A DNA stretch of 64,000 nucleotides from Bradyrhizobium sp. 164 (GCF_023073715.1 NZ_JADPKA010000006.1:124001-188000); one strand, 5' to 3'. Shown: positions 1 to 9,166, numbered from the stretch's first letter. The notes: generated by a model from the sequence alone, not told the origin. Translations and numbers: made by a program.

Positions 1-809
1 ATGCTCGCCGTGTGCGAGGCTGCCGCCCGCTGGCCTGCGCCGGAACGGCCGACTTTTGTCACGATGACGGGCTTTCTCGTCTCGGCAGCGCGCCGCGCCG
101 CGGCCAGAAACTTGTCGACGTCACGGATGCCTTCGATGAACAGCAGGATCACGTCGGTCGAGGCGTCCTGCACCAAATAGTCCAGGAACTCGCCGGCGCC
201 GAGATCGGATTCGTTGCCGGCGCTGACAACGTAGCTCACGGCGATACCGATCGCCTTCGCACGATGATAATAGGCAAAGCCGATGCCGCCGCTCTGCGCG
301 ACGATGCCGATCCGCTTTTGCGTAGCGACCAGCGGTACCACACCCGGCTTGACGTCCGCTGCGGGACTGAAGGTGGCCGCCACGCGCTGCATTTGGCTGA
401 AGAAGCCCTCGGCATTGGGGCCGGAAATCCGCATGCCGGTGCGTCTCGCCAGCGCCGCGATCGCGTCCTGCATTGCTGCGCTGTCGCCGCCCTCCTCCGC
501 GAAGCCAGAGGAGATGATGACGGCGTTCTTGACCCCGGCGGCGGCGCATTGCTCGAGCGCTGGCAGCACTGCGCGGGCCGGAATGACGATGACGGCGAGA
601 TCGACCGGAGCGCCGATCTCGGCGATCGATTTACAGCAGGCGAGCCCATCGATGTCGGCATAGTTCGGGTTCACCGGATAGATCTTGCCGGGATAATCGT
701 TCTTGCGCAGCATCGACAAAAGCCGCCCCGGAATCTTCTCGTGATCGCGCGAGGCCCCGATCAGCGCGATGCTCGCGGGCGCAAAGAAGCTGTCGAGCGG
801 ATGCGGCAT
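1..809 (-). CDS. Acyl-CoA synthetase (NDP-forming) / CoA-binding protein, N-terminal part
   Basis: The reading frame opens at ATG 809 behind a GGGA Shine-Dalgarno and stays open to the window edge, so about 269 residues are visible and the C-terminus is missing. The N-terminus carries the CoA-binding Rossmann signature (ALIGASRDHEKIPGRLL, then YPGKIYPVNPNY), followed by a succinyl-CoA-ligase-like domain (IGIVAQSGGIGFAYY, GNESDLGAGEFLDYL). This matches ADP-forming acetyl/acyl-CoA synthetases, which couple acyl-CoA and nucleotide phosphates. It is last in a minus-strand run with a VOC protein, a crotonase and a binding protein, suggesting degradation of an imported organic acid. Substrate is unknown. 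A long open frame on the opposite strand is a shadow. Confidence 0.85.
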   Translation of the reverse strand, partial: MPHPLDSFFAPASIALIGASRDHEKIPGRLLSMLRKNDYPGKIYPVNPNYADIDGLACCKSIAEIGAPVDLAVIVIPARAVLPALEQCAAAGVKNAVIISSGFAEEGGDSAAMQDAIAALARRTGMRISGPNAEGFFSQMQRVAATFSPAADVKPGVVPLVATQKRIGIVAQSGGIGFAYYHRAKAIGIAVSYVVSAGNESDLGAGEFLDYLVQDASTDVILLFIEGIRDVDKFLAAARRAAETRKPVIVTKVGRSGAGQRAAASHTAS

Positions 810-841
810 GGCGTGTCCCTGTTGTTTTTCGATTAGTCTAT

Positions 842-928
842 CCGTGATGGCCGGGCTTGTCCCGACCATCCAACGCCGTCATTCCAGCTCAAGAACGCGG
901 ATGCCCGGGACAAGCCCGGGCACGACGA
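842..928. repeat. Palindromic intergenic repeat
   Basis: Inverted repeat with 14-base arms CCGGGCTTGTCCCG (851-864) and CGGGACAAGCCCGG (906-919), separated by about 40 bases, between the VOC gene and the CoA-synthetase gene. GC-rich intergenic palindromes of this kind are scattered through Bradyrhizobium-type genomes. It could fold in the polycistronic transcript. Confidence 0.75.
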
Positions 929-952
929 CACGGTGAGAGATGAGCCGACAAA

Positions 953-1705
953 TCAAGCGACGCGGAACGTTACACCACCTAACAAGAACTCGTTGCCGGC
1001 AACGGCCAGCCCCTTCGCCTTGGCCGCATGCAGCACGCCCGCCACGTCAGCCACCCGAAACTCCAGCGCGCTCATGATCTCGCTGGCCCCCTTCACGAAT
1101 CGGAAGCTTGCATTGGGCAGCTTCAGTTCGGCGTCGCGCGGCGCAATACCAATGATCTTACCCCAGTGCTCCGCCAGCCCCTGCGGGTCTGGGCTTTGCA
1201 TCTCCACGGTCGTCAGCGCCTGCGTCACATCCTTGCGGATGAATTTTTGCCAGTCGGGTCCCGCCGGCGGATAGACGCCGAGAATGTCGTCGCTGCCTTC
1301 GGTGTGATTGAACTCGATGAAGGCGGCGCGGCAGTCGCGGGGGTGGAGCTGCACGCCGTGATAGGGCGCATGGTCGATGACGTTGGCGGTGCGCACGCCC
1401 AGCGCGTTGGCGTTGCGGCCGCGCTCGTCCGGATCGTTGCAGCAGAAGATCGCCATGTAGCCGCCGCGGCCGCCGGTCTTCTCAATGAAGCGGCCGGCCG
1501 TGGTGCCGTCCTTGAAGGGCGCCACGACTTCCAGCAGGATTGTGTCGACCGGGAGCAGCGCGTTCTCCAGACCGTATTTCGCGACATTGCCGTCGCGATA
1601 GCACACAGTGAGGCCCATGATCCTGGCGATGTCCGTGATGACAGGCTCAAGCTGCGGCGCCACCAGGCAGATCTGACGCAGCCGGATATAGGGCGCCATC
1701 GTCAT
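953..1705 (-). CDS. VOC family (glyoxalase-like) protein
   Basis: A 250-residue protein starting with MTMAPYIRLRQICLVAPQL. The start is placed at ATG 1705 because it overlaps the upstream crotonase stop as ATGA, the usual sign of translational coupling; the longer open frame reading back to 1813 lies inside that gene. The sequence looks like two vicinal-oxygen-chelate half domains: N-terminal VAPQLEPVITDIARIMGLTV and C-terminal ALTTVEMQSPDP to SALEFRVADVAGVL. Members include glyoxalases, dioxygenases and epimerases acting on small acids or CoA esters. The position between crotonase and acyl-CoA synthetase suggests a step in the same catabolic pathway. The actual reaction cannot be read from the sequence. 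Confidence 0.8.
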   Translation of the reverse strand: MTMAPYIRLRQICLVAPQLEPVITDIARIMGLTVCYRDGNVAKYGLENALLPVDTILLEVVAPFKDGTTAGRFIEKTGGRGGYMAIFCCNDPDERGRNANALGVRTANVIDHAPYHGVQLHPRDCRAAFIEFNHTEGSDDILGVYPPAGPDWQKFIRKDVTQALTTVEMQSPDPQGLAEHWGKIIGIAPRDAELKLPNASFRFVKGASEIMSALEFRVADVAGVLHAAKAKGLAVAGNEFLLGGVTFRVA

Positions 1706-2490
1706 GCGCCCTTGAAGGTCGGCTTGCGCTTCTCGACGAAGGCTTTGGCGGCCTCCTTGTGGTCCTCGGTGTCGCCGCATCGGGTGTGATGGATCGCCTC
1801 GCCATCGAAGCAATCCTCCAGCGCCAGATGCTCGGCATTGTTGATGTTGCGCTTGATGAAGCCAAGCGCAATCGATGGGCCCTGCGCCAGCGACAGCGCG
1901 AGCTCGTGCGCGGCAGCGTCGATCTCGGTGTCGGGAACCACCTTCGTCACCATGCCGATCGCATGCGCCTCTTTTGCAGTCAGCACCGGCGACATCAGAT
2001 AGAGCTCGCGCGCCCGCGCGCTGCCGAGCAGTTGCGTCAGAAAATAGGTCCCGCCGTAATCGCCGGAGAAGCCGACCTTGGCGAAGGCCGTGGTGATCTT
2101 GCAGGATTCGCTGGCGATGCGCAGGTCGCAGGACAGCGCCATCGACAGGCCGGCGCCGGCCGCCGCGCCGTCGAGCTGCGCCACGATGGGCTTTGGCATC
2201 TGATGCAGGATGCGCGAGACCTCCATGCCGCGGCGCAGGTTTGCGAGCTTCTGCTCGAACGGCAGCGGCGCGCGGCCCTCCGCCATCGACTTGACGTCGC
2301 CGCCGACGCAGAAACTGCCGCCCGCGCCCTTGAACAGCACCGCCCGCACCTCCGGATCATCGGCCGCGCGCCGCGCCGCCTCGACCAGTCCGGCGACCAT
2401 GTCGGGGTTGAGCGCGTTCTTCCGCTCCGGGCGATTCATCGTGATGGTGAGCAGCCCGCCTTCGAGCTTTTGCAGGACCATGTCGTTCAT
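1702..2490 (-). CDS. Enoyl-CoA hydratase/isomerase family protein (PaaG-like crotonase)
   Basis: A 262-residue crotonase-fold protein with the typical start (ITMNRPERKNALNPDMV), the oxyanion-hole region SFCVGGDVKSM, and the core LDGAAAGAGLSMALSCDLRIA. The two glutamates of classical enoyl-CoA hydratases appear to be replaced. The segment AFAKVGFSGDYGGTYFL instead carries an aspartate where PaaG-type isomerases have theirs, so an isomerase or ring-modifying role is more likely than plain hydration. It overlaps the downstream VOC gene by 4 bases and follows a binding-protein gene after a repeat-containing gap. The family is certain; the substrate is not. Confidence 0.88.
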   Translation of the reverse strand: MNDMVLQKLEGGLLTITMNRPERKNALNPDMVAGLVEAARRAADDPEVRAVLFKGAGGSFCVGGDVKSMAEGRAPLPFEQKLANLRRGMEVSRILHQMPKPIVAQLDGAAAGAGLSMALSCDLRIASESCKITTAFAKVGFSGDYGGTYFLTQLLGSARARELYLMSPVLTAKEAHAIGMVTKVVPDTEIDAAAHELALSLAQGPSIALGFIKRNINNAEHLALEDCFDGEAIHHTRCGDTEDHKEAAKAFVEKRKPTFKGA

Positions 2491-2526
2491 GGGACGTCTC
2501 CCTTGTTGTTTTAGCTATCACCACAC

Positions 2527-2613
2527 CGTCATTGCGAGCAAAGCGAAGCAATCCAGAAGTGTTTCCGCAGATGCCGTCTGGATTGCTTCGTCGCTTCGCT
2601 CCTCGCAATGACG
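2527..2613. repeat. Palindromic repeat, CGTCATTGCGAGC family
   Basis: Two long inverted arms, CGTCATTGCGAGC...GAAGCAATCCAG on the left and CTGGATTGCTTCG...CTCGCAATGACG on the right, enclose a short unrelated centre. A second copy lies at 4009-4088. This is a dispersed REP/BIME-like family well known from Bradyrhizobium and Rhodopseudomonas. Both copies bracket the binding-protein gene at 2633-3838. Confidence 0.9.
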
Positions 2614-2632
2614 TTGCGAGTTCGTCACGCTG

Positions 2633-3838
2633 TCATTTCTTCACCAGCGGGCAGCGCGACTGCTCCAGCGACTGGAACGCCTCATTGCCGGGGACGGTGG
2701 CGAGCAGCTTGTAATCGTCCCAGCGGCCCTTGGATTCCGACGGCTTCTTCACCTCGAACAGGTACATGTCGTGGATCATGCGGCCGTCCTCGCGGATCTT
2801 GCCACCCTTGGCGAAGAAGTCGTTGATCGGCGTCTCCTTCATCACCTTCATGACCGCCGCAGCGTCGGTCGTGCCGGCTGCCTTCACCGCTTTCAGATAA
2901 TGCGTGACGGAGGAATAGACGCCGGCCTGCGCCGAGGTCGGCGGCCGCTTCACGCGTTCCTGGAAGCGCTTCGAGAAGGCGCGCGTCTCCTCGTTCATGT
3001 CCCAGTAGAACGCTTCGGCCAGCAGCAGGCCCTGCGCGGTCTCAAGCCCGATCGAGTCGATGTCGGTGACGAAGGCGAGCAGCGGCGACAGCTTCTGGCC
3101 GCCCTTCATGATGCCGAACTCCGCCGACTGCTTGATGGCGTTGACGGTGTCGCCGCCGGCATTGGCGAGCCCAATCACCTTGGCCTTCGAGGCCTGCGCC
3201 TGCAGCAGGAACGACGAGAAATCCGAGGTGTTGAGCGGATGACGCACGCTGCCGAGCACCTTGCCACCGGTCTTGGTGACGACGTTGCTGGTATCCTTCT
3301 CCAGATCCTGGCCGAAGGCATAATCGGCGGTGAGAAAGAACCAGGTGTCGAGGCCCGATTTGACCGCGGCAAGGCCGGTCACGTTGGCCTGGGCGAACGT
3401 GTCGAACACGTAGTGCACGGTATAGGGACCGCAGGCTTCGTTGCTGAGGCGGATCGAGCCCGGGCCGTTGAAGATGATGATCTTGTTACGCGCTTTCGCG
3501 ATCTCTCCGGCGGCGAGCGCGGTCGCCGAGGCCGCGACGTCGTAGATCATCTCGACGCCCTGATTGTCGAGCATGTCGCGGGCGATGTTGGCGGACAGAT
3601 CGGCCTTGTTGAGATGGTCGGCCGCCAGCACCTGGATCTTGCGTCCCAGCACCTCGCCGCCAAAGTCTTCGACAGCCATCTTGGCCGCGGTCTCGCTGCC
3701 GGGGCCGGTGATGTCCGCATAGAGGCTCGACATGTCGAGGATGCCGCCGATCTTGAGCGGCGGCTTGTCCTCCGCCTGCACGGCGCTCGCGCTCAGGGCA
3801 AACGCTGCGGCAAAAATGACCGACAAAATACGCTTCAT
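2633..3838 (-). CDS. ABC transporter substrate-binding protein (branched-chain amino acid type)
   Basis: A 401-residue exported binding protein. Translation is set at ATG 3838 because it gives a clean signal peptide (MKRILSVIFAAAFALSASAV, cleavage near VQA-ED) behind GGGAGACC; the open frame extends further but into a repeat. Mature protein begins PPLKIGGILDMSSLYADI, the peripheral-binding-protein type I fold of LivJ-like receptors, and continues with GSETAAKMAVEDFGGEVLGR. Such proteins deliver amino acids, aromatic acids or amides to LivHMGF permeases. No permease lies adjacent; the downstream crotonase, VOC and acyl-CoA synthetase genes suggest an aromatic or other organic acid ligand, which is inference. 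Confidence 0.88.
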   Translation of the reverse strand: MKRILSVIFAAAFALSASAVQAEDKPPLKIGGILDMSSLYADITGPGSETAAKMAVEDFGGEVLGRKIQVLAADHLNKADLSANIARDMLDNQGVEMIYDVAASATALAAGEIAKARNKIIIFNGPGSIRLSNEACGPYTVHYVFDTFAQANVTGLAAVKSGLDTWFFLTADYAFGQDLEKDTSNVVTKTGGKVLGSVRHPLNTSDFSSFLLQAQASKAKVIGLANAGGDTVNAIKQSAEFGIMKGGQKLSPLLAFVTDIDSIGLETAQGLLLAEAFYWDMNEETRAFSKRFQERVKRPPTSAQAGVYSSVTHYLKAVKAAGTTDAAAVMKVMKETPINDFFAKGGKIREDGRMIHDMYLFEVKKPSESKGRWDDYKLLATVPGNEAFQSLEQSRCPLVKK

Positions 3839-4163
3839 GAAAAAGGTCTCCCTTATCGCGCCGTGCTCTGATGGCGGCTTGGCTATTGGTGTTGCTGCAA
3901 TCATGCCGTATGCGCGAGAGCGCAGCAAGCGAAGGTACGTTGCGTGCGCACGATTGCCGCGTGTGTTTTCCGCAAAGCGGAATGGTGAGGCGCGGACAAA
4001 TGTCTCCACGTCATTGCGAGCGTAGCGAAGCAATCCAGAATCTTTCCGCGGAGGGGCTCTGGATTGCTTCGCTGCGCTCGCAATGACGGAGTATGAGGAA
4101 GCCTCTTCGCGAGCCACTACGCATGAGCTAAGCTTGGCACGCAATACAACCTCTCCGGGTCAC
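3839..4163. other. Divergent intergenic region containing a palindromic repeat (4009-4088)
   Basis: This gap separates the leftward binding-protein gene from the rightward nuclease-fold gene and must hold both promoters. The only clear structure is a second copy of the CGTCATTGCGAGC family, with arms CGTCATTGCGAGCGTAGCG and CGCTGCGCTCGCAATGACG around a GGAATCTTTCC-like centre. No convincing -35/-10 pair was seen. Confidence 0.7.
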
Positions 4164-4934
4164 GTGACGCCACGCCTTCACCTCATCGTCGCACTTCTTC
4201 TCGTCGCGGGTCACAGCGCATCCGCGAGCCCATGCCAGTTCGAGTCTCAGGGCGAAGGCCGCGTCGCGGCCATCGTCGATGCGCGCAGCGTGCGTCTCGA
4301 CGATGGCCGCGAAATCCGCCTGATCGGCATCGAGACGACGGCGACGACAAAGCAGGCCCTGACGTCGCTGCTCGCCGGCCGCGACGTGGCCCTGCGCGGC
4401 ACAGACGACACACCTGACCGCTACGGCCGGCAAGGCGCTTTTGTGTTCGTCGGCGAGAGCGATATCTCGGTACAGGCCACGCTGCTCGCCCAAGGCGATG
4501 CCATCGTCTCCGCCGAGATCACGGACAAGGACTGCGCGGCCGCCCTGATGGCGTCGGAAGCCGAGGCGCGGCGCCAAAAAATGGGCAGCTGGGCTGATCC
4601 GTCGGCCATAAAAAACGCGGAAAGTCCGGACGATATTTTGGCAGGGATTGGGCGTTTTATGGTGGTCGAGGGCAAAGTCCTGTCGGTCCGGCAAGCTGGG
4701 GCAATGACCTACCTCAACTTCGGACGAAACTGGACACGGGGCTTTGCGGCGACTATTTCAAGGCGCACGCTGCCGGCATTCGAAAACGCCGGAATTACCC
4801 TCAAGTCCTTGGAGAATCGACGTATTCGCGTTCGGGGCTGGGTTGAAGGGAATACGGGGCCGCGTATCGATATACGCCTCGTGGGACAGGTCGAGTTGCT
4901 GGGCGCAAACGAGCCGACAGGGGTAAGGCCCTAA
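4164..4934 (+). CDS. Thermonuclease-like (SNase-fold) secreted protein
   Basis: A staphylococcal-nuclease-like OB fold is visible in the first half (GRVAAIVDARSVRLDDGRE, IRLIGIETTA, then DRYGRQGAFVFVGESDISVQ and VSAEITDKDCAAALMASEAE). I place the start at GTG 4164 because VTPRLHLIVALLLVAGHSASA is a good signal peptide and the upstream in-frame ATG at 4083 lies inside a palindromic repeat. The frame does extend back to 4083, so a 283-residue form is possible. The C-terminal half (about 100 residues) is a second domain with beta-rich pattern ending in RVRGWVEGNTGPRIDI. Catalytic Arg/Glu residues of true nucleases are not obvious, so enzymatic activity is uncertain. Confidence 0.75.
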   Translation: MTPRLHLIVALLLVAGHSASASPCQFESQGEGRVAAIVDARSVRLDDGREIRLIGIETTATTKQALTSLLAGRDVALRGTDDTPDRYGRQGAFVFVGESDISVQATLLAQGDAIVSAEITDKDCAAALMASEAEARRQKMGSWADPSAIKNAESPDDILAGIGRFMVVEGKVLSVRQAGAMTYLNFGRNWTRGFAATISRRTLPAFENAGITLKSLENRRIRVRGWVEGNTGPRIDIRLVGQVELLGANEPTGVRP

Positions 4935-4959
4935 AAGGGCCGGGCACGGGTTAAGCGAC

Positions 4960-6459
4960 GTGAATGGGGTGCTAGAACGGCACGAACGAGGTGATGGCCG
5001 CCGCCTGCGGGCTGCGCCGGCCGCGCTGTGCCTTGTTCTGGGCGGGCTTCTCGCCGGCTGCGGCGACATGGGCAGGTTCCAGGCCGCCGCGACCCCACCG
5101 GCTGTCGCGATGCCCAAGCCGAAACCCGCCGTCGCGCAGACCCCGGCCACCGAGAAGGAGCACGAGCGCATCCTGGCGAGCTATGGCGGCACCTATGACG
5201 ATCCGCGGCTGGAATCGCTCGTCAGCAAGACCGTCGACCGGCTGGTCGCCGTCTCCGACCGCCCCGATCAGGGCTATAAGGTCACCATCCTCAATTCCGG
5301 CGCGGTGAATGCGTTCGCACTGCCGAACGGCCAGCTCTACGTCACGCGCGGCCTGCTCGCGCTCGCCAGCGACACCTCGGAATTGTCCTCCGTGCTCAGT
5401 CACGAGATGGCGCATGTCCTGTCCAAGCACGCCGCGATGCGCGAGGACCAGGCGCGCCAAGCCGCGATCGTCACCCGTGTCGTCACCGACATGAGCAACG
5501 ATCCAGATCTGACCGCGCTCGCGCTCGCCAAGACCAAGCTCACCATGGCGAGCTTCTCGCGCAAGCAGGAGATCGAGGCCGACGGCATCGGCGTCGGCAT
5601 TTCCGCCCGCGCGCATTTTGACCCTTACGGTGCGGCGCGCTTCCTCTCGGCGATGGAGCGTAATGCCGAGCTGAAGGCCGGGAAAAGCTCGCTCGATCCG
5701 CGCGCGCAGGATTTCACCTCGTCGCATCCGGCCACCCCGGAGCGCGTGCAGAATGCGCAGACCATCGCGCGACAATATGCAGCGCCCGAAGGCGCCGAGC
5801 GCGACCGCGAGACCTATCTCGCCGCGATCGACAATCTCGTCTATGGCGAAGACCCCAGCGAAGGCTTTGTCCGCGGCCGCAGGTTCCTGCATCCCAAGCT
5901 CGGCTTTACCTTCCAGGCGCCGGACAATTTCACGCTCGACAACACCGCGCAGGCGGTGATCGGCGTGCGCGAGGGTGGCTCGCAGGCGATGCGCTTCGAC
6001 GTGGTGCGCGTGCCCGCCGAGCAGTCGCTCGGCGATTACCTGAACTCCGGCTGGATGGAAGGTGTCGAGAAGGCTTCCACCGAGGATCTCACCATCAACG
6101 GCTTTCCGGCGGCATCCGCCACCGCCAAGGGCGATCAGTGGCAGTTCAAGGTCTATGCTTTGCGCTTCGGCAGCGACGTCTACCGCTTCATCTTCGCGGC
6201 CAGGCAGAAGTCGACCGAGAGCGACCGCAACGCGCGCGAGACCGTCAATTCATTCCGCCGCCTGACGCTCGAGGAGATCCAGGCCGCGCGCCCGCTACGG
6301 ATCAAGGTCATCACGGTGCAGCCCGGCGACACCGTGGAATCGCTCTCCCATCGCATGGCCGGCGTCGACCATCCCGCCGAGCGTTTCCGCGTGCTCAACG
6401 GCCTCGACCGCAACGCGCAGGTGAAGGTGCGTGATCGGGTGAAGATCGTCGCGGATTGA
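4960..6459 (+). CDS. M48 family metalloprotease lipoprotein with C-terminal LysM-like domain
   Basis: A 499-residue envelope protease. The N-terminus ends in the lipobox LGGLLAGC, so the mature protein is probably a lipid-anchored periplasmic protein. The zinc site is intact: HEMAHVLSKH around residue 148 and a downstream glutamate in EIEADGIGVGISARA near 205, as in BepA/LoiP-type M48 enzymes that act in outer-membrane protein quality control. After a middle domain, the last 55 residues (VQPGDTVESLSHRM ... NGLDRNAQVKVRDRVKIV) resemble LysM, which would bind peptidoglycan. The exact start among the first codons is uncertain; GTG at 4969 is also in frame. It is followed by a convergent MFS gene. 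Confidence 0.9.
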   Translation: MNGVLERHERGDGRRLRAAPAALCLVLGGLLAGCGDMGRFQAAATPPAVAMPKPKPAVAQTPATEKEHERILASYGGTYDDPRLESLVSKTVDRLVAVSDRPDQGYKVTILNSGAVNAFALPNGQLYVTRGLLALASDTSELSSVLSHEMAHVLSKHAAMREDQARQAAIVTRVVTDMSNDPDLTALALAKTKLTMASFSRKQEIEADGIGVGISARAHFDPYGAARFLSAMERNAELKAGKSSLDPRAQDFTSSHPATPERVQNAQTIARQYAAPEGAERDRETYLAAIDNLVYGEDPSEGFVRGRRFLHPKLGFTFQAPDNFTLDNTAQAVIGVREGGSQAMRFDVVRVPAEQSLGDYLNSGWMEGVEKASTEDLTINGFPAASATAKGDQWQFKVYALRFGSDVYRFIFAARQKSTESDRNARETVNSFRRLTLEEIQAARPLRIKVITVQPGDTVESLSHRMAGVDHPAERFRVLNGLDRNAQVKVRDRVKIVAD

Positions 6460-6481
6460 CATCGACGCGTAGCCCGGATGG

Positions 6482-7810
6482 CTACCGCCCCGCGTCCATG
6501 TCGCCGGCCTCGCGCTGGCCGCTGAGCCAGAGCGCGAGCAGGGTCCAGAACGCGCCCGACAACAGGTACGCACCCGAGGCGATGACGCCGAGATTGGTGG
6601 CGAGCAAAAGCGCCACCAGCGGCGCGAAGCCGGCGCCGAACAGCCAGGCCATATCCGACGTCAGTGCGGACGCCGTGTAACGGTACGTCTGCTTGAAATT
6701 CGAGGCGATCGCGCCCGAGGACTGGCCGAAGGACAGGCCGAGCAGGATGAAGCCGATCACCATGTAGATGGTCTCGCCGAACGCACCAGCGTCGAGCAGC
6801 TGCGGGGCGAAGCCGCTATAGATCGCGATCGCGATCGCCGATCCCATCAGCAGCGACTTGCGGCCGACACGGTCGGCGATGATGCCGGAGATCACGATCG
6901 CGGCGACGCCGAACACGGCAGCAACGATTTCGATGATCAGGAAGCGCACCGGGCTTTCGCGGGTGAACAGGAACACCCAGGACAGCGGAAACACCGTCAC
7001 CATGTGGAACAGCGCGAAGCTCGCCAGCGGCGCGAACGCACCGAGCATGATGTTCTGACCTTCGCGCGCGACGGTGTCTGAGATGCGCGCCGGCTGCAAT
7101 TCGCGAGTCTCGAACAGCGAAGCATATTCCTCGGTCGTCACCATGCGCAGGCGGGCGAACAGCGCCACGACGTTGATGGCGAAGGCGACGAAGAACGGAT
7201 AGCGCCAGCCCCAGTCGAAGAAATCGTCGGCCGAGAGGTTGCCGGCGAAATAGGCGAACAGCGCGCTCGCCACGATCAGCCCGAGCGGGGCCCCTAGCTG
7301 CGGCACCATTGCGTACCAGCCACGCTTGGAGGGCGGCGCATTCAGCGCCAGCAGCGAGGCGAGACCGTCCCAGGCGCCGCCCCAGGCCAAACCCTGCGCG
7401 ATACGCGCCAGCGCCAGCAGCCAGATCGCGGCAACGCCGATCTCGTGATAGCCCGGCAGGAACGCGATCGCGACGGTGGCAGTGCCGAGCAGGAAAAGCG
7501 CCGAGATCAGCTTGGCCGTCTTGCCGTAGGCGCGGTCGATCGTCATGAAAATGACGGTGCCGATGGGGCGGGCCATGAAGGCCAGCGCGAAGATCATGAA
7601 GGAATAGAGCGTGCCCGTCAGTTCGCTCGCGAACGGGAACACCAGGCGGGGGAACACGATCACGGAGGCGATCGCGAAGACGAAGAAGTCGAAGAATTCC
7701 GAGGTACGGCCAATGATGACGCCGATGGCGATCTCGCCGGGGCTCGCCTGGTCGTGGCCGTGCTCGCCCGAGTGGAGGTCTGCCATTGCGGGGGTCTGTG
7801 CCGTCGCCAT
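6482..7810 (-). CDS. MFS transporter, metabolite:H+ symporter-like
   Basis: A 442-residue membrane carrier with about 12 hydrophobic segments. The start is ATG 7810 (MATAQTPAMADLHSGEHGHD) behind AAGGG; the frame continues upstream to 8050 but that part is arginine-rich and covers the promoter gap. The first loop, GRTSEFFDFFVFAIASV, and MTIDRAYGKTAKLI (a motif-A position) resemble the metabolite:H+ symporter group, which imports organic acids such as citrate or shikimate. The histidine/acidic N-terminus is cytoplasmic. It is divergent from the cyo operon, and the intervening gap carries a 23-base palindrome that could control both. Substrate unknown. Confidence 0.87.
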   Translation of the reverse strand: MATAQTPAMADLHSGEHGHDQASPGEIAIGVIIGRTSEFFDFFVFAIASVIVFPRLVFPFASELTGTLYSFMIFALAFMARPIGTVIFMTIDRAYGKTAKLISALFLLGTATVAIAFLPGYHEIGVAAIWLLALARIAQGLAWGGAWDGLASLLALNAPPSKRGWYAMVPQLGAPLGLIVASALFAYFAGNLSADDFFDWGWRYPFFVAFAINVVALFARLRMVTTEEYASLFETRELQPARISDTVAREGQNIMLGAFAPLASFALFHMVTVFPLSWVFLFTRESPVRFLIIEIVAAVFGVAAIVISGIIADRVGRKSLLMGSAIAIAIYSGFAPQLLDAGAFGETIYMVIGFILLGLSFGQSSGAIASNFKQTYRYTASALTSDMAWLFGAGFAPLVALLLATNLGVIASGAYLLSGAFWTLLALWLSGQREAGDMDAGR

Positions 7811-7902
7811 GCGTGCGCCCTTAACGTCCTGAAAACCAAAGCCAACCGCCCGGCGGGACGCCAGGCAATCTGGACCTCTCTGACTCAACATTCCGCACTG
7901 CA

Positions 7903-7925
7903 ACATTGGACAAATTGTCCAATGT
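7903..7925. promoter_or_regulatory. Perfect 23-base palindrome between MFS gene and cyoA
   Basis: Arms ACATTGGACAA (7903-7913) and TTGTCCAATGT (7915-7925) are exact reverse complements around one central A. It is 67 bases before the cyoA start and 93 bases before the MFS start. This looks like a dimeric regulator operator. It does not match FixK/FNR (TTGAT-N4-ATCAA); the TTGG/CCAA ends are loosely reminiscent of GntR/FadR-type operators, but the binding protein is unknown. Confidence 0.65.
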
Positions 7926-7991
7926 CCGGATTGCTGCGCCGCAGCTACCCGTTGGGCCGGCAAAGGAAACTCATTCTCAAAGGCTCGGCTC

Positions 7992-9155
7992 GTGTCCCGT
8001 CTCAAGATTCTGGCGCTGCTACCCCTGGCGGCTGCGCTTAGTGGCTGCAACTACGTCGTGCTGGCGCCCGCCGGCGATATCGCTGCCCAGCAGCGCGACC
8101 TCGTCATCATCTCCACCGTCCTGATGCTCCTGATTGTCGTCCCCGTGATGGCGCTGACGGTGCTGTTCGCCTGGCGCTACCGCCAGTCCAACACTGAGGC
8201 TCGCTACGAGCCGGATTGGGACCACTCGACCAAGCTCGAGCTGGTGATCTGGTCGGCGCCGCTCTTGATCATCGTCTGCCTGGGCGCGCTGACCTGGATG
8301 GGAACGCATCTGCTCGACCCTTATCGCACGCTCGGCCGCATCCATGCCGAGCGCGCCGTCGATCAATCCAAGGCCCCGCTCGAGGTCGACGTCGTCGCGC
8401 TCGACTGGAAATGGCTCTTCATCTACCCGGACTACGGCATTGCCACCGTCAACGAGCTCGCAGCTCCGGTCGACCGTCCGATCACCTTCCGCATCACGGC
8501 GTCCTCGGTGATGAACTCGTTCTACATCCCCGCGCTCGCCGGCCAGATCTACGCGATGCCGGGCATGGAGACCAAGCTCCACGCCGTCGTCAACCACGCC
8601 GGCACCTACAAGGGTTTTTCGGCGAATTACAGCGGCGCCGGCTTCTCCGGCATGCACTTCAACTTCCAGGGCCTCGACGACAAGGGCTTTGATGCCTGGA
8701 TCGCCAGCGCCAAGTCGGCCGGCGGCTCGCTCGGCCGCGCCGAATATCTCCAGCTCGAAAAACCCAGTCAGAACGAACCGGTCCGGCGCTACGGCACGAT
8801 CGATTCCGATCTCTACCGCCTGATCCTTAATATGTGCGTCGAGACCGGCAAGATGTGCCAGAGCGAGATGATGGCGATTGACGCCAAGGGCGGAGCCGGC
8901 CATCAGGGCGTGAACAATACGCTGCCGCTCGCCTACGACAAATACGCCCGCCGCGGCACGGCGCTTGGGCTGGAGCCGAGCTTCGTTGCCGGCACCTGCA
9001 CCCCGGATGCGCCGCAAGGCGCCGCGACCACCGCGTCAATCAAGGCGCCGACCGACACCGCGCCGCTGCTCGGCGCCGGCCTGAAGCGGCCGTCGTTCAC
9101 GCCGCTGAAGTCCTCGTCCTTCTTCCTCGGACAGCGTCCGAAGTCAGATTCTTAA
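7992..9155 (+). CDS. cyoA: Cytochrome o ubiquinol oxidase subunit II
   Basis: A 387-residue subunit of a haem-copper quinol oxidase, starting at GTG 7992. It begins with a lipoprotein signal ([11 protein letters not shown]), followed by two membrane helices ([19 protein letters not shown] and [19 protein letters not shown]) and a periplasmic cupredoxin domain containing [18 protein letters not shown] and [13 protein letters not shown]. The CuA cysteine ligands of cytochrome c oxidases are absent, which marks it as a quinol oxidase. The last 70 or so residues are a low-complexity Thr/Pro/Ser tail. First gene of cyoABCD-SURF1. A homologous cluster in B. japonicum has been called coxWXYZ. Confidence 0.95.
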   Translation: MSRLKILALLPLAAALSGCNYVVLAPAGDIAAQQRDLVIISTVLMLLIVVPVMALTVLFAWRYRQSNTEARYEPDWDHSTKLELVIWSAPLLIIVCLGALTWMGTHLLDPYRTLGRIHAERAVDQSKAPLEVDVVALDWKWLFIYPDYGIATVNELAAPVDRPITFRITASSVMNSFYIPALAGQIYAMPGMETKLHAVVNHAGTYKGFSANYSGAGFSGMHFNFQGLDDKGFDAWIASAKSAGGSLGRAEYLQLEKPSQNEPVRRYGTIDSDLYRLILNMCVETGKMCQSEMMAIDAKGGAGHQGVNNTLPLAYDKYARRGTALGLEPSFVAGTCTPDAPQGAATTASIKAPTDTAPLLGAGLKRPSFTPLKSSSFFLGQRPKSDS

Positions 9156-9166
9156 AGAGATCCCGC

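Noticed and set aside
12..836. A 274-codon + strand frame at the left edge
   Set aside because: The minus strand encodes a clear CoA-binding acyl-CoA synthetase domain across the same bases.
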